Part shown: one piece after another, positions 36,373 through 44,565 of the stretch
Layout: each line of letters begins with the position of its first letter
How positions within the stretch are numbered: the first letter of the stretch is position 1
From: Glutamicibacter sp. PS
GTDB taxonomy: Bacteria; Actinomycetota; Actinomycetes; Actinomycetales; Micrococcaceae
Direction of reading: 5' to 3'
Assembly (NCBI GenBank): GCA_031317595.1
Contig: JANCMB010000001.1
Location: 1,606,971 to 1,670,970, forward strand
DNA length: 64,000 nt
Position numbers and translations under genes: made by a program
The notes under the pieces: model-generated
The model's input: only the letters and a program-made list of their open reading frames with translations
Databases searched by the model: none
What the model was told of the DNA's origin: nothing

Positions 36373-37728
36373 CTAGGAGTCGATGGGCACGGCCACCGGC
36401 TCGGCGGGCAGGGTGTTCTTGCGCCGTAGCAGTGCGGCCACGGCGAGGATCACCACGCCGACTACGGTCAGCACGATCGCGGTTGGCCACGCGAATCCGG
36501 CCATGATCAGGGCCGGCAGAATTGCGACGAAGGCGATGTCGCCGAACCCGATCGGAATATAGGCCAGACCGTAGTAGTCCAGGGTTCGTGAACGCATGTC
36601 GGGGTCGACGATGCGCAGCAATGCGATACCCATGGCCACGGTTCCTGTCCCCCAGCCCCAGGTGAAAATGGACTGCTCTACCTTGTGGTCAACGAACAAG
36701 CGTTTGGCGATCAGGAAGTAGAAGGCGATCATGCCCAGCACACCGAAGACCAGGAGTAGTGCCAGCGGGCCGGCATATGCCACCACGATGGCCGGGTCGA
36801 TGGACGCGATGCCGAAGGCGACAAGCAGATCGGTGGCCGAACCGCTGGTGCGTTCGAACAGCCGGGCGTCAAAGTGCTTCATGGCTCCGGTCGAACGCAA
36901 CGCAAAGAGGGCGAGGTAGCCGACCAAGAAGGCCACCGAGAAGGTGGGAATGTTCAGTCCGTCCACCAAGGTGCCGGCCCAGTTGGAGATCGCATAGGAG
37001 ATCGCGGCGATGCCGAACAGGACACCGCCATGGTAGATCAGCGGATCGATGGACATCGAAGAAACCGGGGAGGCGCCGACCGGTTCACGCTTACCGTCGC
37101 CCACCATGCCGGTACGCAGGCTATTGGGCAACGACTTGAAGTGGGTCAGGTAGGTGGTGTTGCCACGCATGGATTCGATTTTGATCAGGATGATGCCGCC
37201 GACCACGGAGACGATAATGCCTACGGTCGCCGAGGTCATCCCGAGGCTGGCCGCCTCCGGCCAGTTCTCACCGAAGCTATCGGAGATCGCGGCGGCGGTA
37301 CCGTGGCCACCCATGAATCCGGTGGCAATCATGAGCCCGAAGCCATCGGGCACGGTGCTAAAAACGCTGGAGACGACGGCGAGCGCGAAGAGCAAGCCGA
37401 CGCCCCACTGCAGAACCACCACGGATTGCGAAACGGACCACATGGTGCCGACGGACTTCATCACGCCCTTAAGCGAGGCGACCTTGGAGGTGAAGGGAAG
37501 CGCGGCAAAGACGACAGCAATGAGCACCCCCGCGTAGCTGGAGATATCGGAGGAAAAGGGAATGATCCCCAGCATCTTTGGTCCCAGCACGAGGCCCAAT
37601 ACACCGGCAATCAAGCTCGAAGGCAGGAAGATGCTTTGGATGAAGGGCACCTTGGCCCTCAGGAACGCTCCGACGAGCAGGAGAATACTGATCCAGCCCA
37701 GATCCGTAAATAGCGACCACGCGGTCAT
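36373..37728 (-). CDS. GltS-type sodium:glutamate symporter
   Basis: A 451-residue membrane carrier. It begins with ILLLVGAFLRAKVPFIQSIFLPSSLIAGVLGLVLGP, the GltS signature. The GGHGTAAAISDSF motif of the first re-entrant loop and a C-terminal repeat follow. The length is slightly above the E. coli protein. The ATG at 37728 has GAGG close upstream; a GTG two codons earlier is in frame. Glutamate or a related anion is the likely substrate. An unusual 5' leader with an inverted repeat lies between it and luxS. Confidence 0.85.
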   Translation of the reverse strand: MTAWSLFTDLGWISILLLVGAFLRAKVPFIQSIFLPSSLIAGVLGLVLGPKMLGIIPFSSDISSYAGVLIAVVFAALPFTSKVASLKGVMKSVGTMWSVSQSVVVLQWGVGLLFALAVVSSVFSTVPDGFGLMIATGFMGGHGTAAAISDSFGENWPEAASLGMTSATVGIIVSVVGGIILIKIESMRGNTTYLTHFKSLPNSLRTGMVGDGKREPVGASPVSSMSIDPLIYHGGVLFGIAAISYAISNWAGTLVDGLNIPTFSVAFLVGYLALFALRSTGAMKHFDARLFERTSGSATDLLVAFGIASIDPAIVVAYAGPLALLLVFGVLGMIAFYFLIAKRLFVDHKVEQSIFTWGWGTGTVAMGIALLRIVDPDMRSRTLDYYGLAYIPIGFGDIAFVAILPALIMAGFAWPTAIVLTVVGVVILAVAALLRRKNTLPAEPVAVPIDS

Positions 37729-38093
37729 ACACACCTCATTTCAGACATGACTAATGCCGCAGGCAATCCTCGGCGACAGCGGTTAACGCTAACTCAACTC
37801 CCGGCCCGGCCCGATGCCGCCAAGAGTTAGCCCAGATACCCGTTGTTCGAGGTCCACCTCACAAGAATTAGCGAAATACTGCGGAGAAACGGGGGCGACA
37901 TTGCGGCGCACACCACATCGCGGAGCGCTGGTGGTGTGAAAAGAATCTCTCAGCTCGCGCGCGGCCACGGCCGTATCTGCCCTCACCCTCAGCCTGGGCA
38001 GGGGCGGTCATCCCTTGGACCGCAGACCGTGGTGCGTCATGGCAGGAAGTGGAGTGGAACCGTATTTCGGCGGTGAAGGTGTTCCGCAGCACG
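37729..38093. other. 365-nt leader region between luxS terminator and the gltS-like gene
   Basis: No coding frame is convincing. It contains the inverted repeat GCTAACTC (37788-37795) / GAGTTAGC (37824-37831) enclosing a GC-rich arm, about 60 nt before the gltS-like start. It should hold that gene's promoter and perhaps a regulatory leader RNA. No known riboswitch class was recognised. Confidence 0.45.
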
Positions 38094-38132
38094 AAAAATC
38101 CGCCGCACCCAACAGGTTGCTGGGTGCGGCGG
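38094..38132 (-). terminator. Intrinsic terminator of luxS
   Basis: CCGCCGCACCCA (38100-38111) pairs with TGGGTGCGGCGG (38121-38132), 12 bp. ATTTTTCG follows on the minus strand. Confidence 0.85.
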
Positions 38133-38174
38133 TTCTACGCGACGCCACGTAACGGCGTCTAGATCGCATGCCAG

Positions 38175-38666
38175 TTAGGCAAGCCTGGAACGATCGAAAG
38201 CATCGAGGCTGATACCTTGCTCGAGGATCACCTTGGCCCATTCCTTGGCCGAGTGCAGGCTGTGGTCACGGTAGTTACCGCAGCTCACCGCTTCGGTTCC
38301 GGGAACATCTTCCCAGGTGACCTTCTCAACGAGGTCCTCGAGGGAGCTCTTCACCGCGGCGGCCACCTGCTCGGGAGTGGGCTCGCCCCACGCGATCAGG
38401 TGGAAGCCGGTGCGGCATCCGAAGGGAGAGAAATCAATAAGCCCGTCGAAGCGGGTACGCAACAAGGCGGCGAGGGTGTGCTCGATGGTGTGCAATCCCG
38501 CGGTGGGAATCTCGCCATAGTTCGGCTGGACAAAGCGCACGTCATAGTTGGAGATCGCGTCGCCCTTGGGGCCATGTTCCACGCCAATTTTGCGCACATA
38601 GGGCGCCTTGACCTTGGTGTGGTCCAACGCGAAACTTTCGACTTCGGCAAGTTCAACATCACTCAT
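38175..38666 (-). CDS. luxS: S-ribosylhomocysteine lyase (AI-2 synthase)
   Basis: Splits S-ribosylhomocysteine into homocysteine and DPD, the precursor of autoinducer-2, in the cytosol. The 163-residue protein has the metal ligands H59 and H63 (LHTIEH) and C129 ([11 protein letters not shown]), plus the catalytic cysteine C84 (FGCRTGFHL). The ATG at 38666 fits the family N-terminus. It is divergent from the MTA/SAH nucleosidase gene that makes its substrate; only 123 nt separate the starts. Confidence 0.95.
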   Translation of the reverse strand: MSDVELAEVESFALDHTKVKAPYVRKIGVEHGPKGDAISNYDVRFVQPNYGEIPTAGLHTIEHTLAALLRTRFDGLIDFSPFGCRTGFHLIAWGEPTPEQVAAAVKSSLEDLVEKVTWEDVPGTEAVSCGNYRDHSLHSAKEWAKVILEQGISLDAFDRSRLA

Positions 38667-38789
38667 AAATTCAGTGTATCCCTTGGGCTCGACGACCCCG
38701 CTCCGCATTCATCAGAGGTAACCGGATAAACTCGGTGAGTATGCCCGGTGTTCCACCGACCGGGTTGTAGCGCTCACGAGAGGAAGTTC

Positions 38790-39347
38790 ATGTCAGACCT
38801 CAAGACCTTGGTGGTCTTCGCCCACAGCGATGAGGCAGCAGCCTTCACCGATGTTCAGCATCTGGTCTCCGGTGTTGGCAAGGTCAACGCCTCGGTGGCG
38901 CTAGCCGGCGCACTTGCCGCTGGTGGCGTCGAGAAAGTGGTGGTGCTGGGCACCGCCGGCGTCGTAGGCGATGGTGAGCCCCGCCCGGATCTGAACACCG
39001 TGTATCAGGTCACCCACGTCCTGCAGCACGACTTCCCGCTTGCCTCCCCCACCCTGACCCTGACCGGCGAGGTGCTCTTGCCAGATCATCAGGCCACGAT
39101 GGCCACCGGAGATGTCTTCGTATCCGACGACGCCCAACGCGCCCACATCCATGAGCTCGGGGCCGAATTGGTGGATATGGAAGGCTACGCCTATGCCAGC
39201 ATGTGCCAGCGCTTCGACGTGCCGCTACAGATTTTCAAGGTGCCCAGCGACTACGCCGACAGCGAGACGACGATGGATGATTGGGATGCCATCGTGAAGC
39301 ATAAGAGCGTCCAGCTACGCGAATTCTTCGACAAGAATCTGCGCTAG
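38790..39347 (+). CDS. MTA/SAH nucleosidase (Pfs-like, short form)
   Basis: Cleaves S-adenosylhomocysteine to adenine and S-ribosylhomocysteine, feeding LuxS. The 185-residue protein is shorter than E. coli MtnN (about 232). It keeps the phosphorylase-fold landmarks: VGKVNASVALAGALAAGG, VVVLGTAGVVGDG, the ligand-binding ELVDMEGYAYASMC and the catalytic-aspartate region KVPSDYADSETTMDDW. A GAGAGGAA ribosome binding site lies before the ATG at 38790. The divergent luxS supports the assignment, although another nucleoside phosphorylase is possible. Confidence 0.85.
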   Translation: MSDLKTLVVFAHSDEAAAFTDVQHLVSGVGKVNASVALAGALAAGGVEKVVVLGTAGVVGDGEPRPDLNTVYQVTHVLQHDFPLASPTLTLTGEVLLPDHQATMATGDVFVSDDAQRAHIHELGAELVDMEGYAYASMCQRFDVPLQIFKVPSDYADSETTMDDWDAIVKHKSVQLREFFDKNLR

Positions 39348-39359
39348 TCCCCAACTGTT

Positions 39360-39407
39360 GCCAAGGCCGGCCCGGAGTGCGGGAAACCCCTCCCGACCGG
39401 CCTTGGC
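39360..39407. terminator. Bidirectional terminator between the nucleosidase and ABC ATPase genes
   Basis: GCCAAGGCCGG (39360-39370) pairs with CCGGCCTTGGC (39397-39407) between convergent genes. Confidence 0.7.
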
Positions 39408-39426
39408 CATGCCGGTAGCGCTCAGG

Positions 39427-40509
39427 CTAGTCTTCGGCTCGGATGGCCACCGGGACTTCGGCGAACCTTAGGCCCACGGTTTCTCCGATCTCAAACCGCT
39501 CATTGGCGTGATGTTGCACCGCCACCTCGGTCTCGAGTTCGTCGAGCCGCACCACGGTGCGCCGCAGCGATCCGAGAAAGCCCGAGGAAACCACCGTGCC
39601 GTGAAGCTGCGCATCGACGGAGGCGGCAAAGGCGATGTGTTCGGGGCGTACCAAGGCCGTCACCGAGGTGCCTGCAGCCAGCTGCGTGCTGGTCACCAAC
39701 GGGAGCGTCGTTTGATGTAGTTGGACCCCCTGCCCCGTGAGCACGCCGGGCAGCTTATTAGACACACCCACAAAGTCGGCGACAAAAGCCGAGGCCGGCG
39801 AACGGTAAATATCCTCCGGGCTGGCGAACTGTTCGATATGTCCACCGTTCATGACAGCGACCCGGTCCGAGATCGCTAGCGCTTCTTCCTGATCGTGAGT
39901 GACGAAGACGGTTGTGATCCCCAGTTCGGTCACGATCTCCCGGATCTGTTCGCGCAGGTGTACGCGCACCTTGGCATCCAGCGCGGAAAGGGGTTCATCC
40001 AGCAGCAGTGCCCGTGGGCGTGTGACCAGGGCACGCGCTAGGGCCACACGCTGCTGTTGCCCACCGGAGAGTTGCGAGGCGTAGCGGTGTTCGAAACCGG
40101 AGAGTCCCACCAGCTCGAGTGCCTCGGCAACACGCTGGGTTCGTTCACTGCGCGGAATCTTGCGCATACGCAAACCAAACTCGACATTCTTTGCCACGGT
40201 CATATGCGGAAAGAGCGAATACGCCTGAAACACCATGCCAATGTCGCGGCGGTTCACCGGGGTGCCCGAAACCTCGTCACCGCCGATGAGCACCTGCCCC
40301 GAGGTGACCTCTTCGAGTCCCGCAAGGCAGCGCAGCGCCGTGGTCTTGCCGCAACCCGACGGTCCCAACAGGCAGACCAGCTCGCCTGGCTCTAGGCGCA
40401 GGTCGATGGAATGCAGCACGGTGTTCGAACCGTAGTCCTTGCGCACGGCCCGCAGTTCAAGTCCGGCGGATTTCGTATGCTTTGCGGAGTGGGCGGTGGT
40501 CTCAGACAT
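39427..40509 (-). CDS. ABC transporter ATPase (PotA/FbpC type)
   Basis: A 360-residue nucleotide-binding subunit of a spermidine/iron/thiamine-type importer. Walker A is GPSGCGKTT, the Q-loop FQAYSLFPHMTV, the signature LSGGQQQRVALARAL, Walker B LLLDEPLSALD and the H-loop FVTHDQEEAL. A C-terminal TOBE domain (TALVRPEHIAFAASVDAQLHGTVVSSGFLG) follows. Its ATG overlaps the second permease gene by 8 nt. Last gene of the four-gene importer operon. Confidence 0.93.
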   Translation of the reverse strand: MSETTAHSAKHTKSAGLELRAVRKDYGSNTVLHSIDLRLEPGELVCLLGPSGCGKTTALRCLAGLEEVTSGQVLIGGDEVSGTPVNRRDIGMVFQAYSLFPHMTVAKNVEFGLRMRKIPRSERTQRVAEALELVGLSGFEHRYASQLSGGQQQRVALARALVTRPRALLLDEPLSALDAKVRVHLREQIREIVTELGITTVFVTHDQEEALAISDRVAVMNGGHIEQFASPEDIYRSPASAFVADFVGVSNKLPGVLTGQGVQLHQTTLPLVTSTQLAAGTSVTALVRPEHIAFAASVDAQLHGTVVSSGFLGSLRRTVVRLDELETEVAVQHHANERFEIGETVGLRFAEVPVAIRAED

Positions 40510-41338
40510 GCGCAGTATCTTTCGTAGGCTTCGTCGGTAGCGGACGCCGTGCCCCGGTATTGCCCATAAAAGACACAGCGGCGAGCAGGACGAACATAAT
40601 GATCAAGGAGAGCAGCGAGCACAGGACCGCGATGAACGGGTCGGTCTGTGAAATCTGTAGCAGCCCGGTCTGGAAGGTGGTGCGGCTCAATAGCGAGGCC
40701 ACAGTGAATTCACCCATCACAATGGCGATGGTCAGCAACGAGGCGGAAACCAGTCCGCGGCGCAGACCCGGAACCAGGACCTTGAAGTAGACGGTCGCCC
40801 AGCTGGCGCCCAGTGTCCGGGCTGCTTCGGAAAGCACTCGGGCATCCATCCCCTGCAGGTCGGTGGCAATGGTGCGGTAGGCGAAGGGCAGGACAAGCAC
40901 TCCGTAGGCTAGGAACAGTGTCCATTCCCCAGAGCCCAACGTCCTGCCAATGTACCGATACACCGGAGCGAAACCGACCACCATGGCGATGGCAGGGATC
41001 GCGATGGGTAGCACCGTCAGCAGATCCAGCATCCGTTCCAAACGCGGGAAGCGCAGATGGATCCACACGATGGTGGGGGCGAAAAGTAGTTGCACCATCC
41101 CCAAGGTCAGTAGCGAGAGCACCAAGGAATTACCGAGCCCCTGGGTCAGGGCGCGATATTGGCGTTGCCCCTGCAGTTCTGCGAGGCTCAGCCAATGTTC
41201 CAGACTGTGCCCGCCGGTGGTGCTGCGCAAGGTGAACTCGGCCATGGCCAACAGCGGCAAGAGGAAGATCACGCCGATAACCAGCAGAATGGTGCGGCGA
41301 GCCCACATCGGTGGGGCCGTGGAAATCGTGCGGCTCAT
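40502..41338 (-). CDS. ABC transporter permease 2 (PotC/ThiP-C-like)
   Basis: A 278-residue inner-membrane subunit with six helices. The EAA loop LSEAARTLGASWATVYFKVLVPGLRRGL contacts the ATPase. The ATG at 41338 overlaps the preceding stop (ATGA); a GTG three codons upstream is also in frame. With the other genes it forms a 1+1 permease pair, unlike the single fused permease of some iron importers. Confidence 0.9.
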   Translation of the reverse strand: MSRTISTAPPMWARRTILLVIGVIFLLPLLAMAEFTLRSTTGGHSLEHWLSLAELQGQRQYRALTQGLGNSLVLSLLTLGMVQLLFAPTIVWIHLRFPRLERMLDLLTVLPIAIPAIAMVVGFAPVYRYIGRTLGSGEWTLFLAYGVLVLPFAYRTIATDLQGMDARVLSEAARTLGASWATVYFKVLVPGLRRGLVSASLLTIAIVMGEFTVASLLSRTTFQTGLLQISQTDPFIAVLCSLLSLIIMFVLLAAVSFMGNTGARRPLPTKPTKDTAHV

Positions 41339-42183
41339 GACTGCCACCGTGCCGCTCGTTTCATCACCAATGAGTAGAGTCCCATGATCAGGCTCATTAA
41401 CAGGATCATGCCCAGTGCGAGCACGCCGGCATAGCTGACGTTGGAGGCACCGGTTTCGCCGATTAACGCCGCCCGGATTTGCAAGGGTACGATCTGCGCA
41501 CCCTGGCTAATCAGCGCGGCTGCCGTGGCGTAAGACGAAAAAGAATTGGCGAACAGTAGTAACAATGCACCGAGAAATGAGGGGGCGAGCACCGGCAATC
41601 CGATATGCCGCCAGTAGTCCCACAGCCCTGCGCCCAGGGTCGCGCTGGCCTCGACCCACTGCGGGCGTAGCCGGTCAATAGCCGGGAAGAAGGTGATGAT
41701 CATCAGCGGAATCTGGAAGTACAGGTAGGGCAGGATTAGGCCCGGCAATTGGTAAAGCCAGACCCCATCGGCGTAGATGTCCCAGCCGAGCGTGTCATCA
41801 AGCCACAGGCGCAATAGGCTTTGTGCACCCATGGTGGCGATGAAAGCGAAGGCCAACATCACACCACCGAACTGGGCCAAGACGGAGGCCGCCGCGTCGA
41901 CGATGCGTCGCACCGCGCTCTGCGGGCTCAACCCGGTCAGGGCCCAACAAACTAGGGCACCGATCACCGCGCCGACTAGCGCCGTGATCGCGCTGATCGT
42001 CGCCGAGGCCATAAAGGTCGATGAGACCACTGGGTCGATGAGAATCGATAAATTCGAAAGTGTCAGGGCCCCCTTGCCGTCGCTGAAGCCGCTAAAGATG
42101 GCCAGCAAGGTGGGCAGTAGCAAGAAGAGTACGAGGTAGGCCGCGAATGGTAGCAGCCCTAACCAAGCTAATTTCGTTTTCAC
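41335..42183 (-). CDS. ABC transporter permease 1 (PotB-like)
   Basis: A 282-residue permease with six helices (first WLGLLPFAAYLVLFLLLPTLL). The EAA-type loop VEASATLGAGLWDYWRHIGLPVLAPSFLG is present. It starts with GTG at 42183 with AAAGGA about 8 nt upstream, 66 nt after the binding-protein gene. Translationally coupled to permease 2. Confidence 0.9.
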   Translation of the reverse strand: MKTKLAWLGLLPFAAYLVLFLLLPTLLAIFSGFSDGKGALTLSNLSILIDPVVSSTFMASATISAITALVGAVIGALVCWALTGLSPQSAVRRIVDAAASVLAQFGGVMLAFAFIATMGAQSLLRLWLDDTLGWDIYADGVWLYQLPGLILPYLYFQIPLMIITFFPAIDRLRPQWVEASATLGAGLWDYWRHIGLPVLAPSFLGALLLLFANSFSSYATAAALISQGAQIVPLQIRAALIGETGASNVSYAGVLALGMILLMSLIMGLYSLVMKRAARWQS

Positions 42184-42249
42184 GTGAGAAAGTCCTTTGA
42201 CGCGCGAGCGCCAGTCGGTGGGGCCGGCTGCGGCCCCACCGACATCGCG

Positions 42250-43371
42250 TTAGCGGGTCAGCGCGGCCCAGCGCTCGGTCAGCAGCTTGTTGGCGGCGTC
42301 GGTCTGCTCTTGGTTCGGCGAAATCCAGTCCTCGGAGGTGGTGCCGGCCGTTGCCGTCTCGAGTAGCTTCTCGTCCACGGAACCGGCTTCTTTCAAGGCG
42401 TCGACGCGTACCGGCACCGAGTTACCTTCCAGCAACAGGGTCTGCACCTCGTCGGAGAACATCCATTCCTGCCACAGACGTGCGGCGGCCGGGTGCGGGG
42501 CGTCCTTGTTGATGGCCTCGTTGTAGAAGGAGACGTAGGCGGCGCCCGGCAGGACGGTGGTCTTGAAGTCTGGCTTGTTGGCGGCCGCGGCGATGTTATT
42601 GAAGCTCCAGTCGAACACCACCGGGGTTTCGCCCGAGGCGATGGTGGCCGGCGTCGGATCGACGGTCAAGAAGTTGCCGGCATCCTTGAGCTTCTGCATC
42701 CAGTCGATGCCCGGTGCGAAGTCTTCGACTCCGCCGCCGGCCAAGGCGGAAATGGTGCCCACGGCCGCGAATGCGGCACCGGCCTGCGTTGGGTCACCGT
42801 TCAGCGCCACCGAGCCACGGTATTTCTCACCGAGCAGGTCATCGAGCTGCTTGGGCTCCTCAACGGTCGACGAGTCGTAGCCGACGGACATGATGCCGGT
42901 GTAGTTATTCACCCAGAGCCCTTCCGGGTGCTTGTTCTTCTCCGGGATCGAATCCCAGGTGGTCACCTTGTAAGGGGCGAACTTGTCGGTGTTCTCCAAC
43001 GCCACCGCAGTGCCCAGGTCGAAAACATCCGGCGCGGTATCTTGCCCGGCTTGGTTCTGTGCTGCCTGAATTTCCTCGGCCGAGGACGCGTTGGGGTTGG
43101 CTGAGTTAACCGTGATGTCGTACTTGTCCTCGAAGCCGCTGAGGATGGCACCGTAATTGGCCCAGTCCTCGGGCAGGGCGATGACGTTCAGTTCTCCTTC
43201 GGCCTGGGCGGCAGCAATGAGCTGGTCCATGCCGCCGAAGTCCTCGGCGCTAGTTGCGGTGGCCGCATCGACGCCCGCAGGTGCTTCGGGGGCGGCACCG
43301 CCCGAGCAAGCTACCAGGGAGGCCGAGAGTGCGAGCACACCGGCCGAGGCGAGCAGAATACGAGATTTCAT
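42250..43371 (-). CDS. ABC transporter substrate-binding lipoprotein
   Basis: A 373-residue extracellular binding protein. The lipoprotein signal MKSRILLASAGVLALSASLVAC has Cys22. The family 1/6 binding fold follows (LNVIALPEDWANYGAILSGFEDKYDITVNS ... TAPDVFDLGTAVALENTDKFAPYK ... GLWVNNYTGIMSVGYD). Similarity is to the polyamine/iron/2-aminoethylphosphonate group. No tyrosine triad typical of ferric-iron binders is obvious, so an organic cation or phosphonate is as likely. First gene of the operon. Confidence 0.88.
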   Translation of the reverse strand: MKSRILLASAGVLALSASLVACSGGAAPEAPAGVDAATATSAEDFGGMDQLIAAAQAEGELNVIALPEDWANYGAILSGFEDKYDITVNSANPNASSAEEIQAAQNQAGQDTAPDVFDLGTAVALENTDKFAPYKVTTWDSIPEKNKHPEGLWVNNYTGIMSVGYDSSTVEEPKQLDDLLGEKYRGSVALNGDPTQAGAAFAAVGTISALAGGGVEDFAPGIDWMQKLKDAGNFLTVDPTPATIASGETPVVFDWSFNNIAAAANKPDFKTTVLPGAAYVSFYNEAINKDAPHPAAARLWQEWMFSDEVQTLLLEGNSVPVRVDALKEAGSVDEKLLETATAGTTSEDWISPNQEQTDAANKLLTERWAALTR

Positions 43372-43487
43372 GACAACAGTCCTTGAGTGTCTAGCGCGAT
43401 CAGGAGCGAGTGACCGTTCGGTCCGCGGGCGCTTTCTGGCCCAAGGAACGACGATAGGTCGCTGACCAGAAGGTTTAGAATCTTCAT

Positions 43488-43506
43488 GGTTAACAACGGC
43501 TTAACC
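43488..43506 (-). promoter_or_regulatory. Inverted repeat upstream of the ABC importer operon
   Basis: GGTTAA-N7-TTAACC lies 117 nt before the binding-protein start within an AT-richer patch. It is a possible operator; no regulator gene adjoins. Confidence 0.3.
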
Positions 43507-43541
43507 TTAGCCGAATAATTGTGACTCGCAACACTTAAATG

Positions 43542-44387
43542 CTAGGGCAACGCGATGCCACCTATCGGTAGCGGCTGGCTCTTCTCGAGACGCTGAGCTT
43601 GCCCGCTCGCCGGTGATGGTGAAGCGACTCGCCTGCGCCAGCGTCGGGTGGCGGCTTCTAGCACGGCCTCGTGCGGAGTACCTTCAAAGGCGCCTCCGTG
43701 ACCGGGCAGGATGAGCGAGGCGGAGAGCTGTCCAAGTCGTTCTAACGAGTTCTGCGTCCACTGGGCGTGATGGTGAAACATCGGGTGCAGCATCTGCGAA
43801 CCGTGATGTGCGCTCAGTGCGTGCCCGGTAATCAGGGCGTCGCCGCTAATGAGTGATTCGCACTGGGGCAGGAGAAAGGCCGTGTGCCCCGGCGTATGCC
43901 CGGGAGTAGGAATCGCCACCGGTGCCCCGGGCAGCTTGGCGAGTCGTTCTGCATCCCAACGCTGCGCCGTTGGCACCTGAGTACCCTGTGCACCTCCCGC
44001 GCGGAGCACATGCCGCATCCACCTGAACACCGCCGGGCGCCACGCCCGCAAAATGACTTGGGCTGGGGTGCCCTGAAAGCGCTCCAGGCCCAGCACTTGC
44101 CTATGTTCTTGGGCGGAGCTCAGCACCGGGACATCAAAGTGCTGCGCGAAGTAATTGGCCGCCCCGGTATGGTCCACATGCCCGTGCGTTATCAGCATGG
44201 CCTGCGCCGCCCGCGGGTCGAGGCCCACCTGCCGAATGGATTCAAGTACCAGCGGTGTGTCATTGGGGTAGCCACCATCGATCAGCGTGAACTCTCCACC
44301 CTCGGCGAGAATTACCCAGTTTGAGGCCGGACCTTGCACCAAATAGGTGCCAGAGCCATGCTCGCTGAGGCGATAGCCATTATGCAT
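43542..44387 (-). CDS. Metallo-beta-lactamase-fold hydrolase
   Basis: A 281-residue MBL-fold protein with the zinc motif ITHGHVDHTGA, the later GHTPGHTAFLL and SGDALITGHAL. A terminal LILPGHGGAFEG follows. It is closest to the stand-alone hydrolase group (glyoxalase II/SoxH-like). The ATG at 44387 has GGAAG 8 nt upstream and fits the usual N-terminus (x-YRLSEHGSGTYLVQGPASNW); ATGs at 44438 and 44474 would lengthen it. It ends 36 nt before the inverted repeat of the ABC operon and is unrelated to it. Substrate unknown. Confidence 0.82.
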   Translation of the reverse strand: MHNGYRLSEHGSGTYLVQGPASNWVILAEGGEFTLIDGGYPNDTPLVLESIRQVGLDPRAAQAMLITHGHVDHTGAANYFAQHFDVPVLSSAQEHRQVLGLERFQGTPAQVILRAWRPAVFRWMRHVLRAGGAQGTQVPTAQRWDAERLAKLPGAPVAIPTPGHTPGHTAFLLPQCESLISGDALITGHALSAHHGSQMLHPMFHHHAQWTQNSLERLGQLSASLILPGHGGAFEGTPHEAVLEAATRRWRRRVASPSPASGQAQRLEKSQPLPIGGIALP

Positions 44388-44511
44388 GAACGGTTCTTCC
44401 GACTCGGCGGGACTTGTTGCGCGATGGACTGCGGTCATGCGCCCTGACGCCAGTCTACTGGGATGCTCGGCCAAGGCGAAGTCGGCCCACGTTGCAGGCG
44501 GTTAAATAACT

Positions 44512-44544
44512 GTTCCCGCCGCACCATCACGGTGCGGCGGGAAC
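44512..44544 (-). terminator. Terminator of pnp
   Basis: GTTCCCGCCGCACC (44512-44525), loop ATCAC and the 14-nt complement (44531-44544) lie 21 nt after the pnp stop, followed by AGTTATTTAA on the minus strand. Confidence 0.75.
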
Positions 44545-44565
44545 TGTTAGGAAGGAAGCGACCGA

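Noticed and set aside
43372-43541. TPP riboswitch before the ABC operon (thiamine uptake)
   Set aside because: The THI-box core CUGAGA and ACCUGA are absent, so a thiamine role is not supported.
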